Positions 53,243 through 62,002 of a DNA stretch of 64,000 nt are shown one piece after another (position 1 is the stretch's first letter; the number at the start of each line of letters is the position of its first letter). This DNA comes from an uncultured Prevotellaceae bacterium (GTDB lineage Bacteria > Bacteroidota > Bacteroidia > Bacteroidales > Bacteroidaceae). The notes beneath the pieces are model-generated. The model had not been told where the DNA came from. It searched no databases and worked only from the letters and a program-made list of their open reading frames with translations. Location of the stretch: NCBI GenBank assembly GCA_900320845.1, contig ONTS01000011.1:1-64000 (forward strand), written 5' to 3'. The position numbers were made by a program, and so were the translations under genes.

Positions 53243-55048
53243 ATGCAAAACACCTGTCACCTCTCTGTTCTCATCCATTCGCAAGCGGAACGCTATGGCG
53301 ACCGCACAGCTCTCCACTACAAGCCCTTCGGACAGTCGCAGTGGAAACAGATGTCGTGGAACCGCTTCTCACAACGGGTGAAAGAAACCTCCAACGCCCT
53401 GCTCAACCTTGGACTGCGTCCTATGGAGCGTATAGGTATCTTCTCGCAAAATACTGTCCACTCGCTCATCGTCGACTTCGGAGCCTTCGGCATCAGAGCC
53501 GTAGGCATACCATTCTATGCTACGAGCAGCGAGCAACAGCTGCAGTTCATTATCGACGATGCGCAGATACGCTTCCTCTTCGTTGGCGAACAGGAACAGT
53601 ATGACAAGGCACGGCGCATACTGCCGCTATGCACATCGTTGGAGAAGATAGTGACCTTTGACCCCAATATTACCCTTCATCCGCAGGACAACAGTACCAT
53701 GCGCTTCGACACTTTCCTCAGACTCGGCACAGGACTGCCGCGACAGAGCGAGGTGGAGACACAATGGAGTCTGGCAGGAGAAGAAGACATTGCCAACATA
53801 CTGTACACCAGCGGCACTACAGGTGACTCGAAGGGCGTGATACTGACCTACGGTCAATACCATGCTGCTTTCCGCGCCAACCACGAGTGTGTGCCGGTAG
53901 GAGAAAACGACCGCGTGATGAACTTCTTGCCCTTCACCCATATATTTGAGCGGGGATGGACCTTCTATGCCATGACCGAAGGAGCACAGTTCATCGTCAA
54001 CACCCACCCCCACGACATACAACAGTCTATGCGCGAGACACATCCCACCTGTATGGCGTCGGTGCCGCGCTTCTGGGAAAAGGTGTACGCCGGTGTAATG
54101 GAGAAGATAGAGAATGCCTCGCCGGCACGGCAGCGACTGTTCCGCAGTGCGCTGAAGACCGGCAAACGCTACAACGTGGCGTGCAAGGCACGCGGCAAAC
54201 GACCCTCACCATGGCTCGCGCTGAAGTATAAGCTCTATGACCGCACGCTATTCAAACTCATACGCAAGCAGCTCGGATTGGAAAATGCACACTTCTTCCC
54301 CACGGCAGGAGCCACGGTAGACCCCACAGTGGAAGAGTTTGTACATAGCATAGGTATCTATATGATGGTGGGCTACGGACTCACTGAGAGCCTTGCCACA
54401 GTGAGCTGCATGCACATGGACAAACCCTTCACCATAGGCTCAGTAGGACGACCCATATCAAGCATTGAGATAAAGATAGGCGAGAACGACGAGATACTGC
54501 TTAAGGGTCCAACCATCACACAAGGCTACTACCGACGCGACGAACTCAACCGCCAGGCTTTCGACGAAGACGGATTCTTCCACACCGGTGATGCAGGATA
54601 CCTGAGCAACGGCGAACTGTTCCTCACCGAACGACTGAAAGACCTCTTCAAGACCAGCAACGGCAAGTATATAGCGCCGCAGACCATCGAGGCACGCCTG
54701 CTCGTCGACCGCTACATAGAGCAGATAGCTATCGTGGCAGACAACCGCAAGTTTGTCTCCGCACTCATCGTGCCCAACTACGAAGCACTGAAACACTATG
54801 CCGAGCAGAACGGACTGCCATGCGACAGCAACCAGGCTATGTGCAACAATCCCGACATCATCAAAATGATGACCGAACGCCTCGACACCCTGCAACAGGC
54901 ATTCGCAGGATACGAGCAGGTGAAACGATTCACACTCATGCCCCAACCCTTCACTGCCGAAAAGGGAGAACTCACTAACACATTGAAGATACGACGCAAC
55001 GTGCTGTTGAGAAACTACAGCGACATTATTGATAAGATGTACCAATAG
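53243..55048 (+). CDS. Long-chain fatty acid-CoA ligase family protein
   Basis: A 601-residue adenylate-forming enzyme that activates fatty acids through an acyl-AMP. The P-loop is ILYTSGTTGDSKGVILTY (about 192-209); further motifs are PFTHIFERGWTF, VGYGLTES, HTGDAGYL and the C-terminal LKDLFKTSNGKYIAP hinge, as in FadD15-type enzymes. Substrate length unknown; recycling of membrane-derived fatty acids is the usual role in Bacteroidales. It starts 10 bp after the peptidase gene, in a run with asnS. Confidence 0.9.
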   Translation: MQNTCHLSVLIHSQAERYGDRTALHYKPFGQSQWKQMSWNRFSQRVKETSNALLNLGLRPMERIGIFSQNTVHSLIVDFGAFGIRAVGIPFYATSSEQQLQFIIDDAQIRFLFVGEQEQYDKARRILPLCTSLEKIVTFDPNITLHPQDNSTMRFDTFLRLGTGLPRQSEVETQWSLAGEEDIANILYTSGTTGDSKGVILTYGQYHAAFRANHECVPVGENDRVMNFLPFTHIFERGWTFYAMTEGAQFIVNTHPHDIQQSMRETHPTCMASVPRFWEKVYAGVMEKIENASPARQRLFRSALKTGKRYNVACKARGKRPSPWLALKYKLYDRTLFKLIRKQLGLENAHFFPTAGATVDPTVEEFVHSIGIYMMVGYGLTESLATVSCMHMDKPFTIGSVGRPISSIEIKIGENDEILLKGPTITQGYYRRDELNRQAFDEDGFFHTGDAGYLSNGELFLTERLKDLFKTSNGKYIAPQTIEARLLVDRYIEQIAIVADNRKFVSALIVPNYEALKHYAEQNGLPCDSNQAMCNNPDIIKMMTERLDTLQQAFAGYEQVKRFTLMPQPFTAEKGELTNTLKIRRNVLLRNYSDIIDKMYQ

Positions 55049-55207
55049 CGAGCGGCATGACGGGAGCCGACACCGGCGAGCTTTGCACAGAGAGAGGAAG
55101 CTCAGCCTCCATGGCAACCTATAGCATGACGACTCTCACACACGCATGATATCCCATTGCAGCAGCATCGTAAACACGTTTTTCTCTCCTCTCTCAACCC
55201 TCTCTAC

Positions 55208-56329
55208 ATGATAACCTCCGACCAACTTAAAGACATACAAGACCGCGCGCAGGCACTGCACCGCTACCTCGACATCGACCGCAAGCAGGTGGAATACGAG
55301 GAGGAAGACCTGCGCACACAGGCACCCGACTTCTGGGACGACCCCGCACGGGCACAGGAACAGATGAAAAAGGTGAAAGCCATCAAACGATGGATTGATG
55401 ACTATGCCGAAGTGCGCGACGCCGCCGATGAGCTGCAGCTCGCCTTCGACTTCTACCGCGACGAGATGGTGTCGGAAGAGGAAGTAGACGCCAACTATCA
55501 GCGCGCCCTCACCGCCATCGAAGCCCTTGAACTGCGCAACATGCTGCGACAGAAGGAAGACCCCATGGACTGCGTGATGAAGATAAACAGCGGCGCCGGA
55601 GGCACAGAGAGCCAGGACTGGGCACAGATGCTCATGCGTATGTACATGCGCTGGGCAGAAAGCCACGGATACAAGGTCACCATCTCCAACCTGCAAGACG
55701 GCGAAGAGGCGGGCATCAAAAGCGTCACCATGCAGATAGAAGGCAGCGAGTATGCCTATGGATACCTGAAGAGTGAGAGTGGTGTGCACCGATTGGTGCG
55801 CGTGTCACCCTTTAATGCACAGGGAAAACGCATGACGAGCTTCGCATCGGTGTTCGTCAGCCCACTCGTCGACGATACCATTGAGGTGTATGTAGACCCG
55901 TCGAAAGTGTCGTGGGACACCTTCCGCTCGTCAGGAGCTGGAGGACAGAATGTCAACAAGGTGGAAACTGGTGTGCGTCTGCGCTATCAGTATACTGATC
56001 CCGATACTGGAGAGGAAGAAGAAATACTCATCGAGAATACAGAGAGCCGCAAACAGCTCGAAAACCGCAACAACGCCATGCGATTGCTGAAGTCGCAGCT
56101 CTACGACCGAGCCATGAAGAAACGACTCGAAGCGCAGGCAAAGATTGAGGCGGGAAAGAAAAAGATAGAGTGGGGTAGCCAAATAAGAAGCTACGTCTTC
56201 GACGACAAACGCGTGAAAGACCACCGCACCAACTATCAGACATCAGATGTCGACGCCGTGATGGACGGTAAGATAGACGGGTTTATCAAAGCCTACCTCA
56301 TGGAGTTTCCCACCGTCGACGAAGACTGA
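55208..56329 (+). CDS. prfB: Peptide chain release factor 2
   Basis: Terminates translation at UGA and UAA. The 373-residue protein has the SPF anticodon-mimic tripeptide (190-192) and the catalytic GGQ (235-237). Many bacterial prfB genes need a programmed +1 shift at an in-frame UGA near codon 25. Here the equivalent site (Tyr20-Leu21-Asp22, TAC-CTC-GAC at 55265-55273) is plain sense and the gene is one open frame, so that autoregulation is absent. Start at 55208 fits the family. Confidence 0.96.
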   Translation: MITSDQLKDIQDRAQALHRYLDIDRKQVEYEEEDLRTQAPDFWDDPARAQEQMKKVKAIKRWIDDYAEVRDAADELQLAFDFYRDEMVSEEEVDANYQRALTAIEALELRNMLRQKEDPMDCVMKINSGAGGTESQDWAQMLMRMYMRWAESHGYKVTISNLQDGEEAGIKSVTMQIEGSEYAYGYLKSESGVHRLVRVSPFNAQGKRMTSFASVFVSPLVDDTIEVYVDPSKVSWDTFRSSGAGGQNVNKVETGVRLRYQYTDPDTGEEEEILIENTESRKQLENRNNAMRLLKSQLYDRAMKKRLEAQAKIEAGKKKIEWGSQIRSYVFDDKRVKDHRTNYQTSDVDAVMDGKIDGFIKAYLMEFPTVDED

Positions 56330-56374
56330 ACAAACAGAATAACGAAATAACGATTATAACCAAACACCAACACT

Positions 56375-56518
56375 ATGAGTCAGAATAGTAAAATCAACCG
56401 CGCCAAGCGTGAACAGAAACAGGAAAAACATGCCAAGCACGTTGTGCAGGCCATCTTCGCCATCCTCGTCATACTGGCTATCATCTTCGTACTCTTCGCA
56501 TCCGACATCGTAGGATGA
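56375..56518 (+). CDS. Small membrane protein, 47 aa
   Basis: Begins MSQNSKINRAKREQKQEKHA, a strongly basic helix, followed by one hydrophobic segment of about 20 residues (AIFAILVILAIIFVLFA) and a short SDIVG end. No family recognised. Topology predicted with the basic part inside the cell. It lies 45 bp after prfB and about 60 bp before the CYTH gene, in the same direction, and was probably missed by length filters. Confidence 0.72.
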   Translation: MSQNSKINRAKREQKQEKHAKHVVQAIFAILVILAIIFVLFASDIVG

Positions 56519-56577
56519 CGATACACCATTATATATAATATATAAAGCAACCCTGCCTTATGCAACAACACGGCGGC

Positions 56578-57066
56578 ATGGAGATAGAGCGCAAGTTTCT
56601 CGTTACTGGCGACGAGAGCTATAAGACGCTGGCAACGAAGCATTACCACATCCGTCAGGGCTATCTTGCAGTGAAAGGTGCCACCGTGCGCATACGTCAG
56701 CGCGACGACGAGGCATTCCTCACCATCAAGAGCCCGCCCCGCAGTGCCGACCAGCTGGCACGCTATGAATATGAGGTGCCCCTCGCCCCCACCGACGCCG
56801 CCGAACTGTTCAGTCTCTGTGTGCCTCCGCTCATCGACAAGACACGCTATCTCGTGCCCCTGGGCGACCATGTGTTCGAGGTCGACGAGTTCCACGGCGA
56901 CAACGACGGACTCGTTATTGCCGAGGTGGAGCTGCGCAGTGAAGACGACAGCTTCAGACGGCCGACGTTCCTCGGAAGAGAGGTGACAGGACAGCGGCAG
57001 TACTACAACGCATCACTCAGACGATACCCATACAAAGACTGGCCTACCACGGAGAAACAGCCATGA
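56578..57066 (+). CDS. CYTH domain protein
   Basis: A 162-residue member of the CYTH/triphosphate tunnel fold. It opens with the defining EIERKFLV (ExExK) and has strands rich in Arg, Lys and Glu such as VRIRQRDDEAFLTIK and GLVIAEVEL. Relatives hydrolyse inorganic triphosphate or act on other polyphosphates; substrate here unknown. The in-frame ATG at 56560 would add six residues. Its stop overlaps the next gene in an ATGA. Confidence 0.88.
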   Translation: MEIERKFLVTGDESYKTLATKHYHIRQGYLAVKGATVRIRQRDDEAFLTIKSPPRSADQLARYEYEVPLAPTDAAELFSLCVPPLIDKTRYLVPLGDHVFEVDEFHGDNDGLVIAEVELRSEDDSFRRPTFLGREVTGQRQYYNASLRRYPYKDWPTTEKQP

Positions 57067-57806
57067 TAGAAGTAACGAACGTGCAGAAGACATTTGCGGA
57101 GAAGAAGGTGCTCGACAACATCAATGCCACTTTCTACGACGGCAAGATCAACCTTATCATAGGACAGTCGGGCTCGGGCAAGACCGTGCTGATGAAGACC
57201 ATCGTAGGTCTGCTGACACCCGACAGCGGCGACATAGTCTACGACGGACGCAATGCGGCACAGCTCACCAAGCGCGAACGTATAGCACTGCACCGCGAGA
57301 TGGGTATGATATTCCAGAGTGCAGCACTCTTCGACTCACTCACTGCACTCGAGAACGTGATGTTTCCCCTCAACATGTTCTCGCGCATGAACTACCGTGA
57401 ACGAGTACAACGAGCACAGGAGTGCCTCGACCGCGTCAATCTGAGCGAGGCGGCAGGCAAATATCCGTCCGAACTGTCGGGAGGAATGCAAAAACGTGCT
57501 GCCATAGCACGCGCCATAGTGATGAATCCGAAATATCTCTTCTGCGACGAACCCAACTCAGGACTCGACCCGAAGACATCCGTCCTTATCGACGAACTGC
57601 TCAGCGAACTGACAAGGGAATATAATACCACCACCATCATCAACACCCACGATATGCACTCTGTGATGACCATTGGCGAACACATTGTCTTCATCGTCAA
57701 TGGACACGTGGAGTGGACAGGCAACTCTGCCACGGCAGCCACTTCCGACAACGTGGCACTCAACGAGTTGCTCCTCGCTTCTTCTGCTGGCGTCCACCGT
57801 TCATAG
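57063..57806 (+). CDS. mlaF: ABC transporter ATPase, MlaF type
   Basis: A 247-residue ATPase of the lipid-transport (Mla/Mkl) subfamily: Walker A GQSGSGKT (34-41), signature LSGGM (138-142) followed by QKRAAIARAI, Walker B YLFCDE (158-163) and the subfamily-typical DEPNSGLDP, with switch His in NTHDM. It should power retrograde or anterograde phospholipid movement with an MlaE permease, but no permease or MCE-domain gene lies in the window. Coupled to the CYTH gene by a 4-nt overlap; its last 47 bp overlap the end of the convergent helicase gene. Confidence 0.87.
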   Translation: MIEVTNVQKTFAEKKVLDNINATFYDGKINLIIGQSGSGKTVLMKTIVGLLTPDSGDIVYDGRNAAQLTKRERIALHREMGMIFQSAALFDSLTALENVMFPLNMFSRMNYRERVQRAQECLDRVNLSEAAGKYPSELSGGMQKRAAIARAIVMNPKYLFCDEPNSGLDPKTSVLIDELLSELTREYNTTTIINTHDMHSVMTIGEHIVFIVNGHVEWTGNSATAATSDNVALNELLLASSAGVHRS

Positions 57807-59643
57807 CGTCAAGCAGAGCGTGCTGCTTGGCACGGAGATACAGCTCCGTGGAGAAAGGCAGACCATCTATATCTTCAAACAAATATACCTTGGCGAGGCT
57901 CGCCGTCAGGCACTCTGCCACCAACTCCACCTTTCGCTTCTGGTTCTCCTTGTTGCGTATCGTCACCTTGGCGAGCTTCTTCAGCAACGGCAGGAAGAGC
58001 GTCTCTATCTGCTCGCGGAAGTAGTGTAGGGCATTCTCCGTACGCTCGGCAAATGCTGTCTCACCCATTGTGGCTACCGACTGACGGGCAATGTGTTGCG
58101 TCCAGCGCCACGACACATTCTGTATCGTCTCGTTGCCCTTGCTGTATGTCTGCTCAGCCTCGTAGGCGAGTTGAGGGTAACGGCTGCGCAGATGCTCGAC
58201 GATAAACTTGTACAGACGTTCCATGCCCTGCATGAGGGTGGTGAACGTAAAACACTCCACCAACAGCGTGCGCACATAGTCGTCCTTCGACTGCGGCAAC
58301 ATCTCAATGCTGCGGCAGGCCTTCTCGTCTTGCAATGCAATGTAGCGGTCTACGCGGTGGTCGTTGATGATGGCATGGGCACCCAACGGCTCTGCCAGCA
58401 CCAGCCTCTCGAGGCTACGGCAACGGCTCAGGGCAACATATACCTGTCCAGGAGCAAAAGAGCGGTTGGCCTCAATCACCGCATGGTCGAAGGTAAGACC
58501 CTGACTCTTATGTATGGTGATGGCCCACGCCAGACGCAGCGGCAACTGCAAAAAACGACCCTGCACCTCCGACTCTATCTCTTGTGTCTGCTCGTTGAGC
58601 GTGTACTTAGTATTCTCCCATGTCTCGTATTCCACTTCAATGTCTTCATCGTCGCCGGGACAGCGCACCAGCACCTTGTCGTCGCGCAGGGCAGTGACAT
58701 GCCCTATGCGCCCGTTGTAGAAACGGTAGTAGGGCGCCCCGTCGTTCTTGACAAACATCACCTGCGCACCCACCTTCAGCGTCAGGGTGATGTCAGTGGG
58801 GTATGCGTACTCAGGAAAAGTGCCTTGCAGCGCTGCCTGATATGTTCCCACATCGCCGCTCAATGCGTCCAGCGCCTGAATGTTGTAGCGGTCGGCACTG
58901 GCGTTGTGCGTGGTGAGACGTATGAAGTCGTCGCCCGCCTTAGGGATGAAGTTGGGCAAATAGCGTTCGTTGAGCGCCTTCAGATCCTCGCTGCGCAGCT
59001 GGCCCTCGCGTACACGGTTGAGCAACGCCACAAAATGCTCATCGCTCTGGCGGTAGACATGAGTCAGCTCAATGGTGACATAGTCCACCTGACGCAGTGC
59101 CGTGCTGTCGAAGAAGTATGGCGTGGCATAATGCTGTCGCAGCAGGGCCTCCTCCTCGTGCGTCACCACAGGTGTCAGCTGCTGCAGGTCGCCGATGAAC
59201 AACAACTGCACACCACCGAAAGGCTGCTGACTGTGACGCAGCTTGCGTAGTATGAAGTCGATGGCATCGAGCAGGTCGCTGCGCACCATACTAATCTCGT
59301 CGATGATGAGCAGGTCAAGGGTACGAATGATACGCAGCTTCTCTTTACGAAACTCATACTTGCTCTTCATGTTTGTACCAGGAATAAACGGCGAGAAAGG
59401 CAGTTGGAAGAAGGAATGTATCGTCACACCGCCCGCATTGATGGCTGCCACCCCCGTAGGCGCTACCACTACCAGACGCTTCGTGCTCTCTGATACTACA
59501 CGGTGCAGAAAAGTCGTCTTACCCGTGCCAGCCTTACCCGTGAGGAACACACTCTTCGAAGTGTGCTCGACAAAGTCCCACGCATGGTCGAGCATAGCAT
59601 TGTCCGAAGACAGAGAAATGGAAGTAAGCTGAATGTCAGGCAT
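57760..59643 (-). CDS. Pif1/RecD-like DNA helicase
   Basis: A 627-residue superfamily 1 helicase. Walker A GKAGTGKTT (36-44), Walker B LLIIDE (111-116), GDLQQLTPV (about 148-156), ELTHVYRQ and TIHKSQGLTFDHAVIE (near 430) are all intact. A C-terminal region (about 480-627) with helical, basic sequence is typical of Bacteroidales members and may bind DNA. A role at stalled forks or G4 DNA is by analogy with Pif1. Start at 59643 is set by the -7 box at 59692-59699; the open frame goes back to 59772. Confidence 0.9.
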   Translation of the reverse strand: MPDIQLTSISLSSDNAMLDHAWDFVEHTSKSVFLTGKAGTGKTTFLHRVVSESTKRLVVVAPTGVAAINAGGVTIHSFFQLPFSPFIPGTNMKSKYEFRKEKLRIIRTLDLLIIDEISMVRSDLLDAIDFILRKLRHSQQPFGGVQLLFIGDLQQLTPVVTHEEEALLRQHYATPYFFDSTALRQVDYVTIELTHVYRQSDEHFVALLNRVREGQLRSEDLKALNERYLPNFIPKAGDDFIRLTTHNASADRYNIQALDALSGDVGTYQAALQGTFPEYAYPTDITLTLKVGAQVMFVKNDGAPYYRFYNGRIGHVTALRDDKVLVRCPGDDEDIEVEYETWENTKYTLNEQTQEIESEVQGRFLQLPLRLAWAITIHKSQGLTFDHAVIEANRSFAPGQVYVALSRCRSLERLVLAEPLGAHAIINDHRVDRYIALQDEKACRSIEMLPQSKDDYVRTLLVECFTFTTLMQGMERLYKFIVEHLRSRYPQLAYEAEQTYSKGNETIQNVSWRWTQHIARQSVATMGETAFAERTENALHYFREQIETLFLPLLKKLAKVTIRNKENQKRKVELVAECLTASLAKVYLFEDIDGLPFSTELYLRAKQHALLDAMNGGRQQKKRGATR

Positions 59644-59691
59644 ATCAGGTAGAAGTAAAAATAAACGGTCAGACCAGCCACAGATGCCATG

Positions 59692-59699
59692 CAAAATTA
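59692..59699 (-). promoter_or_regulatory. -7 box of the helicase gene
   Basis: TAATTTTG on the minus strand predicts a leader of about 42 nt before 59643. Confidence 0.55.
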
Positions 59700-59771
59700 G
59701 ACATAATCCGCAGATTTCTCCACCAACAGCAGAGGAAAAGTACGAGGGAAAGATAAAGTTAATAATGAACA

Positions 59772-59802
59772 TTTGTTCTTTATAAGAAAATAGTTAAATT
59801 TG
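59772..59802 (+). promoter_or_regulatory. Promoter of the LRR/Ig-like genes, with a long leader
   Basis: TTTG (59772-59775), a 19-nt spacer and TAAATTTG (59795-59802) match consensus. The LRR gene starts at 60048, so the leader is about 240 nt and contains a 20-codon reading frame (59831-59893). Confidence 0.7.
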
Positions 59803-60047
59803 CATCAAGAGGAAAAGTATCTACACGAAAATGAAAAGGATAAATATATCAATCCTACACATTCTCCATAGAGAAAGAATCATGAGTGGTTAGCCTGAAG
59901 TAAAACAGTCAGCTCTTATCCATCATCTTGCCAACACCACTCTGCATGGTGTGCTGATGACCAATGCTATGCAGGCAGCGGCAGATGGCTGACAATATAT
60001 TGACACAAGATAACCAAACCTATTATTCATTTATAAAAAACATCATT

Positions 60048-61985
60048 ATGAGAAAAACTTTACTTTTCTTGTTTGCAGCGTTCTCACTCATGGCAGGCGC
60101 TCAGACATTCACAGTTGACAAGACTACCTACAAGGTGACAGGCAATGGTGAGGTGAGTATCACCAGTGGTGACAAGGATGCCACCACACTCACTGTGCCT
60201 TCATCGGTAAGCTATGAAGGAACTAATTACACGGTTACAGCTATAGGCGAAGGTGCCTACCAGTGGTCGAAGGCACAGGTTGTAAACATACCTGGCAGCA
60301 TTAAGGATGTGGGCGACCGTGCATTCTATTATGGTAGCGTGCTGACGCTGACCATTGGCGACGGCGTTGAGCGTATCGGTGTCTACGCCTTCGGCTCAAG
60401 CAAGTGCACTTCACTCGACTTCCCGGGCTCGGTGAAGCGCATTGAGGCCAATGCTTTCTTCGGAAGCTCTTTCAGTCCCACTCTGGAGAGCCTCACTTTC
60501 CACGATGGACTGGAGTACATAGGTGCCTCTGCCTTCTACGGCAATAAGGTGAAGCGCCTAGAGATACCTGGCACTGTGAAGCAGATAGGCAAAACAGCCT
60601 TCCTCTACTCGCGTGAGCTGGAGACATTGATACTTCACGATGGTTTGGAAATCATCGGTGACGGTGCCTTCAATAATGCTGAGAAGCGCAACACCATGCT
60701 GAAGACTGTCAACTTCCCCTCTACACTGAAGGAAATAGGTCAGGAAGCTTTCCTGAAAATGCCACTTGAGGGTACGCTGACACTACCGTCATCGCTTGAG
60801 AAACTCGGAGGAAGCGCCTTCGCAGGTACCAAAATTAACAAAATAGCATTGGCAGGCAATAGTGCTAACTTCGACGTAGTGAACAACGTGCTTTACAATA
60901 AGTCACACACCGTGCTGATGCTCGCTCCCATGGTAGGCACCACCACACTTAATGCACTTAACGGATGTCTTGGCATCTACGAAGGCTCGTTCTGGGGAAG
61001 TGAGATAACCGACGTTACTCTGCCCGAAGGATTGGTAGGCATAGACTATGGTGCATTCCAAGAGTCGTCGCTGAAGAACATCAACCTGCCCAATAGTCTT
61101 TCCTATATTGACGAGTTTGCCTTTGCTGGATCGAAGATAGAAAAAGTGGAATGGCCCGAAAACTGTTTCCAGATGTACGAAGCCACCTTTGCCATGTGCC
61201 CCAACCTGAAGGAAGTGGTATTGTCCTCAGGCCTTGCAGCTCTCGACGTGCGCGCATTCATCTACAGCAACAACATTGAGAAGGTAACCTGTAAAGGATC
61301 AGTAGCTCCCGGACTGGTACAGGCATACGAAGGTGAGGAAGTATTCACCTGCCCTAATGCCAAACTCTATATACCAAAAGGTGCTAAGGACAGCTACCTG
61401 GAGCAGCGCCAAGGTTCATGGGACCCATGGGATGTGTATTTCTCACTGGGCAACATCATCGAAATGGAAAAGGGAACAATACGTCCCATAGCCGTGACAC
61501 CCAGCATGGAGCAAGACCTTGAAAAGTATCAGAACGCTAAGTTCGAGATAAAGTTCGATGAAGCTATCGAACTCGTCGAGGCTCATCCCGCCTGCGCTAT
61601 CCGCTTGGATTCACCGATATATCCTGCCTACGACTTCGGTGGCGAATGGATGGCAAGAGTGGAGAACGGCAACACACTCGTAGTATTTGCTAACGACGCT
61701 GACGGATTCCTCACATACTTCGTGACCGAAACCGGTAAAGACTATTACCTGACCGTTCCCGAAGGCACTGTCAAGAATGCTGAAGGCGAGCTCAACGACC
61801 ACCTCATCTTTGTATGGTCGGGCGTCGGTACCACCAACGGTATCGATCAGACAGAACTGACACAAGACGGCAAGGCAAAAGTTTCAGCACACTATAACAT
61901 CGGAGGTCAGCAGATAAACACACTGCAGAAAGGTGTCAACATCGTACGCATGACTGACGGTACTGTGAAGAAAGTGATGAAGTAA
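60048..61985 (+). CDS. BspA-type leucine-rich repeat surface protein with Ig-like domain
   Basis: A 645-residue secreted protein. A signal peptide (about 1-19, MAGA-Q) and a short beta segment precede LRR_5 repeats (about 55-465) of the form G-YIGASAFYGNKVKRLEIPGTV. Then comes an Ig-like domain (about 480-605) that resembles the repeats of the next gene, and a C-terminal domain (YNIGGQQINTLQKGVNIVRM). Surface adhesion is the usual role. The frame is open to 59964, but the signal peptide fixes the start at 60048. Next gene lies 17 bp downstream. Confidence 0.87.
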   Translation: MRKTLLFLFAAFSLMAGAQTFTVDKTTYKVTGNGEVSITSGDKDATTLTVPSSVSYEGTNYTVTAIGEGAYQWSKAQVVNIPGSIKDVGDRAFYYGSVLTLTIGDGVERIGVYAFGSSKCTSLDFPGSVKRIEANAFFGSSFSPTLESLTFHDGLEYIGASAFYGNKVKRLEIPGTVKQIGKTAFLYSRELETLILHDGLEIIGDGAFNNAEKRNTMLKTVNFPSTLKEIGQEAFLKMPLEGTLTLPSSLEKLGGSAFAGTKINKIALAGNSANFDVVNNVLYNKSHTVLMLAPMVGTTTLNALNGCLGIYEGSFWGSEITDVTLPEGLVGIDYGAFQESSLKNINLPNSLSYIDEFAFAGSKIEKVEWPENCFQMYEATFAMCPNLKEVVLSSGLAALDVRAFIYSNNIEKVTCKGSVAPGLVQAYEGEEVFTCPNAKLYIPKGAKDSYLEQRQGSWDPWDVYFSLGNIIEMEKGTIRPIAVTPSMEQDLEKYQNAKFEIKFDEAIELVEAHPACAIRLDSPIYPAYDFGGEWMARVENGNTLVVFANDADGFLTYFVTETGKDYYLTVPEGTVKNAEGELNDHLIFVWSGVGTTNGIDQTELTQDGKAKVSAHYNIGGQQINTLQKGVNIVRMTDGTVKKVMK

Positions 61986-62002
61986 CTGAAACAATGTAAG
62001 TT

